Origin: CAYLOP01 sp964385305
GTDB taxonomy: Bacteria > Chloroflexota > Anaerolineae > Anaerolineales > E44-bin32
DNA length: 64,000 nucleotides
Direction of reading: 5' to 3'
Assembly: GCA_964385305.1 (NCBI GenBank)
Contig: CAYLOP010000002.1
Span: forward strand, 15,709-79,708
Position 1 is the first letter of the stretch, and each line of letters opens with the position of its first letter. The translations under genes were made by a program, and so were the position numbers. A model generated the notes under the pieces. It was not told where the DNA came from. It ran no database searches and saw only the letters and a program-made list of their open reading frames with translations. Below, piece by piece: positions 48,212 to 58,693 of the stretch.

Positions 48212-49222
48212 TTATTCAGTCATTCTCGGGTCGAATGCATCTCGCAGGCCATCGCCCAAGAAGTTGAAGGCCAGTGTGGTGATCGAAAGAGCGACAGCGG
48301 GCACCAGGGTTTGCAAGGGATAACTTCGCAGCGCTTTAACCCCTTCCGAAATCATGATGCCCCAGCTCGGTGTAGGCGGGTCGACCCCCAGTCCGATAAA
48401 GGAAAGGAACGCTTCCGTGAAGATGTAGCCAGGGATCGCCAATGTCTCGTAGACGATCAAGGGGCCCATGATGTTGGGGATGAGATGGCGTAGGATAATG
48501 CGCGCATGGCCAGATCCTACAGAGTGTGCAGCTTCCACAAATTCCTTTTCCTTGTAGGAGAGGACCTGCCCACGGGCGATGCGTGCCATGCCGATCCAGT
48601 TCACCAATCCAATGGCGATGAACAGGAAGAATAGGCCGCCCATCGATTTGTTGATTTCGAGCAGAACGGATGCAAAACCTCCTTCAGCACCACGCCTTGA
48701 GAGGGCTTTGAAATACGTCTGAAGGAGGATCACGACGATAAGAAAGGGGAAGCCGTACAGGAAATCGACGATGCGCATCATGATGTTGTCCGTACGGCCG
48801 CCGACGTATCCCGAGACCGTCCCGTAGATCGTACCGACAACCAGACTGACGCTGGCAGCTACAATGGCCACGACCAAAGAGACCCTCGCACCATAAATCG
48901 TCCGACTCAGCAAGTCGCGCCCCAATTCGTCTGCACCGAGCGGGAACTTATCTGTGAGACGAGCGTAATTCTCGGCGCCATCGGGCATCATCCACAGCAG
49001 ATAGTCTGGGACGGCATTGTTCAACAGCAGGTCTTGCTGTGCGTAGCCAAATGGGGCGATGAAATTCGCGAAGACCGCTGCGAGCCCTAAGACGATGATG
49101 AACACCCCGCCGGCGACGGCGATCTTGTTTTGGAACAACCGCCGCACCGAGTCCTGGAACAAACTACGCGGCTTGCGGGCTAGGATCGTTTGGTTTTCTG
49201 ATGATAATTCGGCTACAGCCAT
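48212..49222 (-). CDS. dppC: Peptide ABC transporter permease, DppC/OppC type
   Basis: 336 residues, about six helices. N-terminal OppC domain, then the BPD inner-membrane domain: KFPLGADELGRDLLSRTIYGARVSL and EAA loop EFVEAAHSVGSGHARIILRHLIPNIMGP. AGGAG precedes the ATG. Last gene of the DppDF-binding protein-DppBC operon. The permease partner is DppB directly upstream. Confidence 0.94.
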   Translation of the reverse strand: MAVAELSSENQTILARKPRSLFQDSVRRLFQNKIAVAGGVFIIVLGLAAVFANFIAPFGYAQQDLLLNNAVPDYLLWMMPDGAENYARLTDKFPLGADELGRDLLSRTIYGARVSLVVAIVAASVSLVVGTIYGTVSGYVGGRTDNIMMRIVDFLYGFPFLIVVILLQTYFKALSRRGAEGGFASVLLEINKSMGGLFFLFIAIGLVNWIGMARIARGQVLSYKEKEFVEAAHSVGSGHARIILRHLIPNIMGPLIVYETLAIPGYIFTEAFLSFIGLGVDPPTPSWGIMISEGVKALRSYPLQTLVPAVALSITTLAFNFLGDGLRDAFDPRMTE

Positions 49223-49248
49223 AGGATGGCTACTCCTCTTGCAAAGGC

Positions 49249-50286
49249 TCAGTCAAACCGTATGCGCGGGTCGAGCATGCCGTAAACCATATCGACCACC
49301 AAGTTAGCAATAACCAAAAGTAAGGTGTACACGAGCGTTACCCCCATGATCAAGGGATAATCTCGATTCCCGATGCTTTGGACGAAATGCTTCCCCATCC
49401 CACCGATACCAAAGATTTGCTCGATCACAAACGTTCCGGTGACCACAGCAGCGAACAAAGGTCCAATAATCGTGACAACCGGGATAAGGGAGTTCTTGAG
49501 CGCATGGATCATGATGACCGACCGCTCACGGAGCCCTTTCGCGCGCGCCGTGCGGATGTAGTCCTCTCGGACAACCTGCAAGAGGCTGGCGCGTGTCAGG
49601 CGAGCGATCGAGGCCGACATGCCTGTTCCGAGCGCGATGGCCGGCATGATGGCATGCGACCAGAAGTTCCAACCCAGGTTGCGAGGGATGAACCCCAACA
49701 GCCAAGGCGGTTTAACACCCCATGTCGCAGCCGGCAGGAGACCAAATTTTACCGAAAACAGCCAGATCATGAAGGGGCCGATCACCATACCTGGAATCGA
49801 CACACCCAGCACAGCGACAAAGGTCGCTGTGTAATCGACCCACGAATTTTGCCGTAAGGCAGCGAGGATGCCGGCCGGGACGCCGATAAGAAGCCCAATA
49901 AACAACGCCAGTAGGCCAAGTTGGAATGAAACTGGCAGCGTATCGCTGACGATGTCATTGACCGTTTGGGAGCGATAACGTAAAGAGGGGCCCAAATCCC
50001 CGCGGATCAATCCACGAGAATCGCCTGCCGTTTCTGCGTAGATTCCGCCGAAGACCGTCCCGACGATATCGTCGCCCACCAAATAGGAAAGAAATTGCAT
50101 GTGGATCGGCCAGTCGAGGTGGTATTTGGCCTCGATGTTGGCCACGATTTCCGGAGGTAGAGATCTATCTCCCGCAAAATCGAAAGGCCCTCCGGGAATC
50201 GCCCGGACAAGGACGAAGGTGAAAAGTGCAACGGCCAATAAGACCGGAATAAAACCTAGAATTCTGCGAAAGATATAGCGTGACAT
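49249..50286 (-). CDS. dppB: Peptide ABC transporter permease, DppB/OppB type
   Basis: 345 residues. RRILGFIPVLLAVALFTFVLVRAIPGGPFD at the start and EAA loop DYIRTARAKGLRERSVIMIHALKNSLIP. Between the binding protein and DppC; forms the channel with DppC. Confidence 0.94.
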   Translation of the reverse strand: MSRYIFRRILGFIPVLLAVALFTFVLVRAIPGGPFDFAGDRSLPPEIVANIEAKYHLDWPIHMQFLSYLVGDDIVGTVFGGIYAETAGDSRGLIRGDLGPSLRYRSQTVNDIVSDTLPVSFQLGLLALFIGLLIGVPAGILAALRQNSWVDYTATFVAVLGVSIPGMVIGPFMIWLFSVKFGLLPAATWGVKPPWLLGFIPRNLGWNFWSHAIMPAIALGTGMSASIARLTRASLLQVVREDYIRTARAKGLRERSVIMIHALKNSLIPVVTIIGPLFAAVVTGTFVIEQIFGIGGMGKHFVQSIGNRDYPLIMGVTLVYTLLLVIANLVVDMVYGMLDPRIRFD

Positions 50287-50351
50287 AGTGCTCGCACCTT
50301 TTCAAAGATGGGGAGGCCAGGCCTCTGGCCTCCCCCGGTTTTACCTGTTGC

Positions 50352-52085
50352 TTACTGCGTTGCAGCCTTCTTTGCTTCCCAATCGAGTGTCCACTCATAC
50401 CAAGCCGCGTTGCCTACAGTTGGGTAGGTTCGGGTTAGATATGGCTTGGTCATCCGTACAGTGGTGTAGAAATAGATCGGGATGTATGCAACCTCGACCT
50501 CGGAGAGCAGCTTCTCGGCCTGGAAGTATAGGTCCGCGCGCACTGCGGGATCGGTCTCGCCCTTAGCCTGGGCGGTGAGGTTGTCAAACTCAAGAGGCTC
50601 AACCTCGGTGCAGGTAGCGTCCGAACAACCACGGCGTAGATCGTTTGCGCCTTCCTGGTTGTTGAAGACTTCATGCACCCAGTTGTTCTCATCCGCGTAG
50701 TCCGCGCACCAGCCCATGCGCCAAATTTGCGGAGCATCCTCGAGCGGTGAGTCAGACTCGATGGTCGTCAAGTAGACCTTCCACTCCTGGTTCTCGACGC
50801 GCACATTGACGCCCAGATTGTCCAGCCACATCTGCTGGATGGCGGCGGCGATCATCGCATGGCCTTCGGAGGTGTTGTGCATCAGCACGATATCGAGATC
50901 GTCGACGGTCAAGCCCTTCTCATCCAGGTATTCTTGCAGGAACGCCTTCGCGGCCGCAGGATCGTACGGCAGACCGATCGATCCAACTTCCGGCGCCCCG
51001 AAGATGCCCTGAGGTGCAAAATGGCCAGCAGGAATCTGTCCGCCCTTGAGGACGTTATCCACCAAGGACTGCTTGTCCACGGACATCGAGAAAGCCTTGC
51101 GGACGCGCACATCATCCATCGGCGGTTTGTTGTTCGTGAAGCCGTAGTAGTACTGGCACGCAACCGGCGCCTGAACGTACTCGGCGCTCAGTGCAGGATC
51201 AGCCTTCACGCGGTCCATCTCAGGCAAAGGCAGCGCGGCGGTATCCAGTTCGCCGTTCTCGTACATGGCGAAGCCGGTTGAGTCCTCGACGATCATTACG
51301 CCGTGAACCACATCGATCTGAACCGTATCGGCCATCGGCCAGTAGGGGTTCTTCGCGAGCGTCAACTCAGAGCCGTGGATCCACTCTGTCATGACGTAAG
51401 GGCCATTGGTGACGATGGTGCCGGGCTCGGTCCACTTCACGCCCGCTGCCTCGATTACCCACATGGGTACCGGCCAGGCAACCCACATGCCTGCGATCGC
51501 TGGGAAGAAGCCGGCGGGCGTGGTCAGGGTGAACTCGACGGTGGTGGAATCGACGGCGTTCACGCCGATGTCGTCAACCGTAAAGCCCTCGGCGCCTGAG
51601 TTGACCTCGTAGGCGTTCTGGATGATGTAGAGCACGTAGGAATAATCGGAGGCAGTTGCTGGGTCCACCGTGCGCTTCACCGCGGCTTCAACGTCATACG
51701 CGTTCACAAAGCGCTGATTGCCGTTCTCGTCATAGACCATTTCGACCTGAGCCGAACCTGTGTTGTAATGAACCCACGGAATGTCATTCCGCATGTTGAA
51801 GGTCCAGGTCAGGCCATCAGCAGAGACAGACCAGTCGGTTGCCAGCCACGGCACAACATCGCTTGTAATCTGGTCGATCTTAGTGAGGCCCATGAAAATG
51901 TTGCCGCCAAGATCAATCGATGTGGTGTCGGTAGATAACGCAGGGTCAGCAGTCGGAGGCTCGGTGCCTAAGTTTATATCGAGCGTAATCAGCTCAGCGA
52001 CCTCCGCAGCTCCCCCACCACAAGCCGCAAGGACCATACTTGCTACGACCAGTAATGATAATAGTGCTATTGTCTTCCCTTTCAT
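50352..52085 (-). CDS. Peptide ABC transporter substrate-binding lipoprotein (SBP family 5)
   Basis: 577 residues. Signal peptide with lipobox VLAACGGG and family-5 signature near residues 70-110 (GNIFMGLTKID and LATDWSVSADGLTWTFNMRNDIPWV). The ATG at 52085 follows an AGGAGAAG site; a TTG 21 bases upstream would put that site inside the gene. It delivers oligopeptides or similar ligands to DppBC. The gene lies between the ATPase and permease genes, an order that still leaves five complete components. Confidence 0.94.
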   Translation of the reverse strand: MKGKTIALLSLLVVASMVLAACGGGAAEVAELITLDINLGTEPPTADPALSTDTTSIDLGGNIFMGLTKIDQITSDVVPWLATDWSVSADGLTWTFNMRNDIPWVHYNTGSAQVEMVYDENGNQRFVNAYDVEAAVKRTVDPATASDYSYVLYIIQNAYEVNSGAEGFTVDDIGVNAVDSTTVEFTLTTPAGFFPAIAGMWVAWPVPMWVIEAAGVKWTEPGTIVTNGPYVMTEWIHGSELTLAKNPYWPMADTVQIDVVHGVMIVEDSTGFAMYENGELDTAALPLPEMDRVKADPALSAEYVQAPVACQYYYGFTNNKPPMDDVRVRKAFSMSVDKQSLVDNVLKGGQIPAGHFAPQGIFGAPEVGSIGLPYDPAAAKAFLQEYLDEKGLTVDDLDIVLMHNTSEGHAMIAAAIQQMWLDNLGVNVRVENQEWKVYLTTIESDSPLEDAPQIWRMGWCADYADENNWVHEVFNNQEGANDLRRGCSDATCTEVEPLEFDNLTAQAKGETDPAVRADLYFQAEKLLSEVEVAYIPIYFYTTVRMTKPYLTRTYPTVGNAAWYEWTLDWEAKKAATQ

Positions 52086-52249
52086 GGCGATTTCTTCTCC
52101 TTCCAACAGAGAGTTATGTTCAACAACATGGATACGAGTTATTTATGTGCCAAAATACTTGTAATCGCTGAAAACACCACCTCCTTTCTCTCTTTTATGG
52201 TGCGATCCGAGCACTCCTGACAATAAAAACAAGAATATAAATCTCCGCC

Positions 52250-53230
52250 TCAAACCAGGTGACACGCAACCCAGTGAGAAGAGCCGGTGTCCCGCCACTC
52301 TGGTTCCTCTTGCTTGCAAACATCCACGGCGAGAGGGCAGCGTGTATGGAAACGGCATCCTTTTGGTGGGTTGACAGGGCTGGGTACATTCCCTTCCAGG
52401 ATAATACGCTGGCGTTTCCGCTCTTTGATCGGATCAGGAACGGGCACAGCAGAAAGTAGCGCCTGTGTGTAAGGATGCAATGGGTGGGTGTACAGTTCGT
52501 TACGTGTCGCCAGCTCTACGATCTTACCCAGATACATGACGGCGGTGCGATCCGAGATATGGCGCACCATGCTCAAGTCGTGGGCGATGAAGAGATAGGT
52601 CAGCCCAAAGGTTTCCTGCAGTTCCTCCAGCAGGTTTACAACTTGGGCCTGGATGGATACGTCCAATGCGGAGATCGGTTCATCCAACACCATGAATTCT
52701 GGCTGCAAGGCCAGGGCGCGTGCCACGCCAATACGCTGACGCTGGCCGCCCGAAAATTCATGGGGGTAGCGATTGGTAAAGTACGGGCTCAACCCGACGA
52801 GCTTGAGGAGCTCCTGGACCCGCTCGCGTCGCTCGCGGGTATTTCCAATGTTGTGAACCTCGAGTGGCTCCGCGATGATGTTGCCCACCGTCATCCTTGG
52901 GTTGAGGGAAGCGTAAGGATCCTGGAAGATCATCTGCATATTTCGTCGCGCTCGCCGTAGAGTCTCCCCTTTAATTTCCGTGAGATCCGTATCGCGGAAA
53001 AACACTCGGCCGTCTGTGGGACGGTACAGCTGCAGGATCGTGCGGCCCGTTGTGGACTTGCCGCAGCCGCTCTCGCCTACCAGGCCAAGCGTCTCGCCTT
53101 CCTGAATGGTAAAAGATATCTTGTCTACGGCCTGAACAGCACCAATCTGCCGCTGAATGACAATACCACGCGTGATCGGGAAATGCTTTGTGAGATTCTC
53201 AACTCTGATAAGGGTGTGATTGTCGCTCAT
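52250..53230 (-). CDS. dppF: Peptide ABC transporter ATPase, DppF/OppF type
   Basis: 326 residues. Walker [10 protein letters not shown], signature [15 protein letters not shown], Walker [11 protein letters not shown]-loop IAHDLSMV, and the C-terminal oligopeptide-binding extension with [19 protein letters not shown]. Overlaps dppD by four bases. About 165 bases separate it from the binding protein gene. Confidence 0.94.
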   Translation of the reverse strand: MSDNHTLIRVENLTKHFPITRGIVIQRQIGAVQAVDKISFTIQEGETLGLVGESGCGKSTTGRTILQLYRPTDGRVFFRDTDLTEIKGETLRRARRNMQMIFQDPYASLNPRMTVGNIIAEPLEVHNIGNTRERRERVQELLKLVGLSPYFTNRYPHEFSGGQRQRIGVARALALQPEFMVLDEPISALDVSIQAQVVNLLEELQETFGLTYLFIAHDLSMVRHISDRTAVMYLGKIVELATRNELYTHPLHPYTQALLSAVPVPDPIKERKRQRIILEGNVPSPVNPPKGCRFHTRCPLAVDVCKQEEPEWRDTGSSHWVACHLV

Positions 53231-54216
53231 CGTAGTTCACCCGTTTTGATATCTATCCAGCATGCGATTCGATGCTCCGACTCCACTTCCTCCAACTCTG
53301 GGTTCTTCTCCCAGCAGATTTCTTTGACAAACTCGCAGCGAGGTGCAAATGGACAACCTGCCGGCAACTCGAAGAGTTCTGGCGGTATACCTTCGATGGA
53401 AGCGAGGTGTTCACCCGGGCTCCCATCCATGCGAGGTAACGACTTAAGGAGGGCAAAAGTATAGGGATGCCTCGGATCTCCGTACACATCCTCAATCACT
53501 GAGGCTTCTACAATAAATCCGGCATACATCACATTCACTCGGTCTGCCAATCCGGCGACCACACCGAGATCATGCGTGATCCAAATCAGGGCCATGCCAA
53601 ATTGATCTCGTAAGCGCTTGACCAAATCAACGATCTGCGCCTGGATGGTGACATCAAGAGCGGTGGTTGGCTCATCCGCAATCAGAAGGGACGGATTGCA
53701 GCCAAGCGCCATAGCAATCATCGCTCGCTGTCGCATACCGCCAGAGAACTGATGCGGGTAATCACTGAGGCGATCACGCGCTTCCGGAATGCCAACGAGA
53801 TGCAATAGCTCGCCAGCTCGATCACGCGCCTCCTCCTCATTCATTCCTAGGTGTAGGCGTAGTGGCTCCATCAATTGATAACCCACTGTGAGAACAGGAT
53901 TCAAGGAAGTCATCGGATCTTGAAAGATCATCGCAATTTGGCTTCCCCGAATATTACGCATCTCTTCTTCAGATGCCTTCGTCAGTTCCTTACCCCCAAA
54001 GACGATACGATCCGCTTCTACCTTTGCCGGAGGTTGGGGGAGCAACCTCATCACGGAGAGGACGGAAACGCTCTTTCCACATCCACTCTCGCCGACTATT
54101 CCTAAGGTCTCCCCCTCCCGTACATCGAAAGAAACGCCATTGACGGCGTGCACAGTTCCCTCGTTCGTGAAGAAACGAGTTTTTAAGTTATCGACTTCAA
54201 GCACCTTAGAGGTCAA
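53227..54216 (-). CDS. dppD: Peptide ABC transporter ATPase, DppD/OppD type
   Basis: 329 residues. Walker [10 protein letters not shown], signature [15 protein letters not shown], Walker [13 protein letters not shown], and the [22 protein letters not shown]-terminal motif. The start is a TTG at 54216 with a GGGGAGG site upstream; a GTG twelve bases in is an alternative. First gene of the operon. Confidence 0.93.
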   Translation of the reverse strand: MTSKVLEVDNLKTRFFTNEGTVHAVNGVSFDVREGETLGIVGESGCGKSVSVLSVMRLLPQPPAKVEADRIVFGGKELTKASEEEMRNIRGSQIAMIFQDPMTSLNPVLTVGYQLMEPLRLHLGMNEEEARDRAGELLHLVGIPEARDRLSDYPHQFSGGMRQRAMIAMALGCNPSLLIADEPTTALDVTIQAQIVDLVKRLRDQFGMALIWITHDLGVVAGLADRVNVMYAGFIVEASVIEDVYGDPRHPYTFALLKSLPRMDGSPGEHLASIEGIPPELFELPAGCPFAPRCEFVKEICWEKNPELEEVESEHRIACWIDIKTGELR

Positions 54217-54561
54217 TGTAATCTATCCTCCCCTCACATAGATAGCAAATCATAATGAAACGCGTTCATTCTGTAAAGCATGAACGGAATGACCGGAAAA
54301 GTATGAAGCTGCATGAACTGCGCGGACTGCAAAATGCTTTTATCTCCAGTTCGGGATGTGTGGGACTTGAACACACATCCGTGTGAACCCGAAAAGGTCA
54401 TGCATTTTTGCGTCGGCGATAATACCCCAATCGATAAGTGCGGTAACCACGTTTCTTCAACCATTCAAAGCGATCACATTACCTTGCTGTGAAGATACTC
54501 GAGTGGGATCTCACCAAGGCGTACACAAGCTACCAACCCAATATCCCGCTCATGCAATCCA
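54217..54561. other. Intergenic region upstream of dppD
   Basis: About 345 bases, no gene seen. It holds an inverted repeat GGATGTGTG (54354-54362) and CACACATCC (54372-54380). The minus strand here looks faintly like a tRNA T arm (GTTCAAGTCCCACAC). The rest is AT-rich and should contain the dpp promoter; no clear boxes were picked. Confidence 0.4.
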
Positions 54562-54936
54562 TCATCCCGGTAAGCATGGGATAATAACATAAAAAATCCC
54601 CGAACCTCCAAGAAACGGATGGAACACCGCGTGCCCATCTGCACCGGAATAGATTTGTGGAGATCCGGTTAGACGCCTACCATAATCGACATGCTCGTAA
54701 GGAATCCTCGCCTTCCAAGCAGGAAACGCCAGGAGGTGTCGAAGATCTTGTAGGATGCCTCGGACGGCAGGAATACGCCCTACATGCTTTGTACGAGCGC
54801 TCGATACATAAGATGCCTTTTCTATCAGACGATCTCGGCTTGAAGCAGAGATCTTATGCGTTGAGACCCACCGTTTCAGATTCCAACTGAGAACGACGTC
54901 CAAGGGGTCGGTTTGCAATCGATTACGTGAACTCAT
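54562..54936 (-). CDS. Small protein translationally coupled to an ECF sigma factor
   Basis: 124 residues. The ATG overlaps the sigma factor gene end by 14 bases and has a GAGGTG ribosome site four bases upstream, so it is probably translated. The N-terminal half is basic and Trp-containing (DPLDVVLSWNLKRWVSTHKISASSRDRLIEK); no membrane helix, zinc motif or known anti-sigma domain is seen. The position is that of an anti-sigma or regulator gene. The C-terminal half (from about residue 60) may be out of its original frame. Unrecognised. Confidence 0.5.
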   Translation of the reverse strand: MSSRNRLQTDPLDVVLSWNLKRWVSTHKISASSRDRLIEKASYVSSARTKHVGRIPAVRGILQDLRHLLAFPAWKARIPYEHVDYGRRLTGSPQIYSGADGHAVFHPFLGGSGIFYVIIPCLPG

Positions 54937-55504
54937 AATTCACCTCAGACGCCAGCTCCCCATGTAAGCCCAACTGCTTCTTTAGCGTACGCCGACCGTA
55001 ATGAAGCCTTGACTTTACGGTTCCTACAGGTATCTCTAGAACGTTAGCGATCTCTTGCAGCGATAGATCGTTGATATAGTACATGACGACAACCACACGC
55101 TGCGTAAGCGGTAAGGAGGCGACTGCCTTCTGGATCACGTGCCATTCCTCATCTTTTTCAGCAATGAGGTGCGGCGTGGGCTTAGGTTCTCGTGCCAACC
55201 ATTCAGCCATTTCCTTGACACATCGGAATAACCGAGTACGACGCTTCATCCATGAATAAGCAAGGTTGGCTGTCACACGGTAAAGCCACGGCTCGAGAGG
55301 TCGTTGCGGGTCAATATGATGCGAAAAGCGGTGCATACGCAGGAAAACGTCCTGTAAGAGATCTTCAGCGATTTCTGGGTCGTTCGTAATACCAAGTGCG
55401 GTCCGATAGACCATCTGACGATGACGATCATACAGACTGCCCAAGGCGTCCAAATCCCCTGCTTGTAGCCGTAGGACAAGCTTCTTATCGAGCAAATGGC
55501 TCAC
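54923..55504 (-). CDS. ECF-type RNA polymerase sigma factor
   Basis: 193 residues. Region 2 (GSLYDRHRQMVYRTALGITNDPEIAEDLLQDVFLRMHRF) and region 4 (LPLTQRVVVVMYYINDLSLQEIANVLEIPVGTVKSRLHYGRRTLKKQL) are complete. The start is a GTG. The next gene is the coupled 124-residue ORF; an orphan SBP gene lies upstream on the same strand and may be part of the regulated set. Confidence 0.92.
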   Translation of the reverse strand: MSHLLDKKLVLRLQAGDLDALGSLYDRHRQMVYRTALGITNDPEIAEDLLQDVFLRMHRFSHHIDPQRPLEPWLYRVTANLAYSWMKRRTRLFRCVKEMAEWLAREPKPTPHLIAEKDEEWHVIQKAVASLPLTQRVVVVMYYINDLSLQEIANVLEIPVGTVKSRLHYGRRTLKKQLGLHGELASEVNYEFT

Positions 55505-55576
55505 TATGAACCGCCTTAAAAGTGCGCTCTATTAAATACTGGCGATGTGTAAAAAAGGTTCAGGGTAAGTTAAAGG

Positions 55577-57529
55577 TTATTCTACACATGTATTGCCAAA
55601 ATCAAAACTTTCGATATTCCATAGTTCGCTGAATTCGAGTGAATCTAGCCTTATTCCACAAAAATCGCTTCGCGTAATGAGAAGTCGCGGACGAAGGTAG
55701 AGTGGAATGGCTGGAAGTTCCGTATTGAAGATCGTTTGTGTTTGCTCAACTGCTCCGCGATATGCCCCACTCCCCGGCGGGCTGAGGAATATCTTATCAC
55801 AAGCTTTATTATACTCGGAGTCTTTAAAACTACTTGCATTGCTGCCAAATGGATGATCGTCAGATGGGATCTCCCGCTCCGCGAACATCTCACAGAGCGG
55901 GCTCAACCAATCCAGCCATATCCAGCCTACAACATCGAATTCTCGTCCGAAAATCTGGCCATCTGGCCATACTTCATGCAATGCAGTTAGATCGGCATAT
56001 TCGACCCTCATCTCGACGCCGCATGCCTTCAAGTCTTCTTTGATTCGCTCAGCCAGGGAGGTATGAAACTGCGATGGAGAGGTCGTTAAGGCAAAGGAGA
56101 GCTCCGTCCCCCGAGAGACACCGGAAACAGACTGCGCCACTCGAGGCGTGCTGGCGTCACCATCCATATCCTTCCAGCCCGCCTCCTCCAACATCATATT
56201 TGCGCTCTCCACATCATATGGAATCGGATCGAGATCTGGCTTGTAATCTGGATGCATTGGCGAGAGATATGTCTCAGGAACCAAGCTCATGCCATAGAGC
56301 AAATCGTCGACGATCCCCTGCCGGTCGATACAGGTCGCAAGAGCCTGGCGCGTCGTCGCATCGGAGAAGATCGGCTCACCTGCGTTTGGGTCGAGGTTGA
56401 AATCCAACCGCATCAATTCAGCCCCCACTGACCAGTGGACCTTGAGGCGCTCGTCACCTTCAATAGAATGGAGGGTCGCTATCGCATCCATCGTAAGAAG
56501 CGATTCATCTAAGAGATCACATTCACCCGTCATCACCTGCTGAATAGCCGCGTTCGTGTCCCCCCCTATGAAGCGGAACAGCAGGATGTCAAAATACGGC
56601 ATGCCCTCCAACGCCCGGCTGTAGTTGGGATTTTTATGCAGGGTGATCTGCACACCCTCCTGCCATGATTCAATCCTATAAGGCCCCCATCCAACGGGGG
56701 CCTTATTGGCTTCGTCTAAGCTGAGCAATTCTGAAGGCAAATACGCTCCGAGAATGTGTTCCGGCAAGGGGGACCAGAAGTTCGTCGCGTATTCCTTATC
56801 CATGAAACCTGGGATGCCTGTCCAGCGCACGCTAAGTTCAGTCAGCGCTTCATAACTGTATGTGCGATCGATCAGGTACTTCGTAGTGGGCGTGTCGGCA
56901 TCCTGGTCGAGACGGAAGGAGAACACCGAATCCATGGCGGTCAGCGGTTCTCCATCCGACCATACCAATCCGGGTTTCAGGTGAAAATCGACAACCAGAC
57001 GCGCCATCAGCGCCTCTCCACCCTCGTACGTCTCGATACAGGTCGGCTCCTCACATCCAGCAGGCAGGTATAGTTTGCCGGGTTTTAGGTTCTCTGGTTT
57101 GAACGTCTGCGGGTTGACGTAGATCTCGTTTTCCGCGACAGTCACTTCCTCCAAGAGAGCATCCACACCTTCGGATAGATTCGGCATATTCTCCAGGATC
57201 ACGGGCTGAACTTGATAATCCAGAATATCAAACGGGCCATCGTAAATTGCCTGGAGCACGGCGTTAGCTTCGCGACCTGCCGCTCCGTAGAGGAAAGCAT
57301 CGCTATAGATGTAGAGCGATCCCGGTTCCTGATTGAGACATATCACGAGCGTTTTCGGAGGTGGGGGTTCAGGCGTGGGAGCGATCACGGTGGCTGCTGG
57401 TGTGGGAGAAGGAACAAGAATCAATGGGACATCCACTTCGGATGGTATCCCGCAGGCTGCCAGTGCGAGAACATATACAAGCATTATGCCTAGTCTAATC
57501 ACCACACTTTTCAAGATGCGTCTCGCCAC
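55577..57529 (-). CDS. Orphan SBP family 5 binding lipoprotein
   Basis: About 650 residues. Signal peptide and lipobox ALAACG, then a PTPAATVIAPTPEPPPP spacer and a family-5 domain: FHLKPGLVWSDGEPLTAMDSVFSFRLDQD, APVGWGPYRIESWQEGVQITLHKNPNY, ATRQALATCIDRQGIVDDLLYG. The start is uncertain: GTG at 57529 with GAGGGGG, TTG at 57550 that would overlap trmD, or ATG at 57484. No permease or ATPase gene is linked. Between trmD and an ECF sigma gene. Confidence 0.88.
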   Translation of the reverse strand: MARRILKSVVIRLGIMLVYVLALAACGIPSEVDVPLILVPSPTPAATVIAPTPEPPPPKTLVICLNQEPGSLYIYSDAFLYGAAGREANAVLQAIYDGPFDILDYQVQPVILENMPNLSEGVDALLEEVTVAENEIYVNPQTFKPENLKPGKLYLPAGCEEPTCIETYEGGEALMARLVVDFHLKPGLVWSDGEPLTAMDSVFSFRLDQDADTPTTKYLIDRTYSYEALTELSVRWTGIPGFMDKEYATNFWSPLPEHILGAYLPSELLSLDEANKAPVGWGPYRIESWQEGVQITLHKNPNYSRALEGMPYFDILLFRFIGGDTNAAIQQVMTGECDLLDESLLTMDAIATLHSIEGDERLKVHWSVGAELMRLDFNLDPNAGEPIFSDATTRQALATCIDRQGIVDDLLYGMSLVPETYLSPMHPDYKPDLDPIPYDVESANMMLEEAGWKDMDGDASTPRVAQSVSGVSRGTELSFALTTSPSQFHTSLAERIKEDLKACGVEMRVEYADLTALHEVWPDGQIFGREFDVVGWIWLDWLSPLCEMFAEREIPSDDHPFGSNASSFKDSEYNKACDKIFLSPPGSGAYRGAVEQTQTIFNTELPAIPLYLRPRLLITRSDFCGIRLDSLEFSELWNIESFDFGNTCVE

Positions 57530-57546
57530 TACCCCCTCTACCTTGT

Positions 57547-58302
57547 TCAAGATTCGGTATCCCTTTTTTCTTCGTCCTCGATGAGCTGTGCGAGGAAGCT
57601 GCGGTCATCATCGTCGAGCGTCGCATCCGAGAGTAAGTCAGGCCGGCGCCGCCACGTGCGTTCGAGCGAGTGATGGCGTCGCCAGGTTGCAATGCGCGCA
57701 TGGTCTCCCGACAATAGGATTTCCGGAACACTCCAACCCCGGAATGAAGCTGGACGTGTGAAATGAGGATGCTCGAGTAAGCCGTTCGCGTAGGAATCCT
57801 TGTGCGGCGCTTCGGCGTCTCCAAGCACGCCCGGAAGGAGACGGGCAATCGCGTCGATTACGATCAGGGCTGGGAGTTCACCGCCTGTCAGTACAAAATC
57901 CCCTACCGAAATTTCATCCGTAGCAAGATGGAGGCGCACTCTCTCGTCCACGCCTTCGTAGCGTCCACACAACAGGGCAATGCGGGGGTGTTGGGATAAC
58001 TCATAGGCCACAGCTTGATCAAACTTGCGGCCTTGCGGTGTGAGCAACACGATAGGAGTCTCCTCCAACGCCTCCCCAAGAACGGTCCCGACGGCGCTGA
58101 AGATGGGTTCGGGTTTCATCACCATGCCGCCCCCACCACCATACGGCTCATCGTCCGTCGTGCGATGTCGATCTGTGGTGAAATCGCGGATATTATGCAA
58201 TCGGACATCAAACAATCCCGCGTCGATGGCCTTGCCTATCACGCTGGCTTGCAGATACGCCTGCATCACTTCTGGAAGCAAGGTGAAGACGTCAAATTGC
58301 AT
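57547..58302 (-). CDS. trmD: tRNA (guanine37-N1)-methyltransferase
   Basis: 251 residues. SPOUT fold with the trefoil-knot segment [31 protein letters not shown] and the start [25 protein letters not shown]. It methylates G37 next to the anticodon to prevent frameshifts. The usual neighbours rpsP, rimM and rplS are not here. The ATG at 58302 is preferred over the GTG just before it. Confidence 0.95.
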   Translation of the reverse strand: MQFDVFTLLPEVMQAYLQASVIGKAIDAGLFDVRLHNIRDFTTDRHRTTDDEPYGGGGGMVMKPEPIFSAVGTVLGEALEETPIVLLTPQGRKFDQAVAYELSQHPRIALLCGRYEGVDERVRLHLATDEISVGDFVLTGGELPALIVIDAIARLLPGVLGDAEAPHKDSYANGLLEHPHFTRPASFRGWSVPEILLSGDHARIATWRRHHSLERTWRRRPDLLSDATLDDDDRSFLAQLIEDEEKRDTES

Positions 58303-58693
58303 CACGCAGGTCTGACTCCCCAGTGGGCCTATCCCCCATGAAATTGGGGTCGTGGATCAACCGTCATCGTTTGACAAGCATGATCCGGGATCGTCGACTC
58401 AATTCCTATGCAGTATACGTCAGAAAGAGAACCTCTGTCCATTATTCCGCCATCTCAACAATCCATCGCTCTTCCGCACTATTCACAACCGAACCCTCTC
58501 AAGACTCAGCATCCTACGATCCGCGATCGCATCGGCAGCAGTATTATGCCACGATATCGGAGCGAGCTTCGTCTTTGCTTCTAACCAGACATATCAAACA
58601 CATGCTAACTTTCAATACGACGGGAAAAGGATCGATGACCTGCTTTGATGTGTGGGACTACGTGTCATTTGACCTTGGAGAAATTCGGGATAT
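58303..58693. other. Intergenic region between trmD and the Nudix gene
   Basis: About 390 bases. Open frames on the plus strand lack ribosome sites and look like chance reading. No RNA gene, repeat or hairpin that I could support. Confidence 0.5.

Noticed and set aside
54352..54391. tRNA-like T-arm and palindrome upstream of dppD
   Set aside because: Only a T-arm-like stretch is present; no acceptor, D or anticodon arms can be folded, so no tRNA or attachment site is claimed.
58647..58660. GATGTGTGGGACT shared with the sequence at 54355
   Set aside because: A single 13-base match in two non-coding regions with different flanks; too short to call a repeat family.
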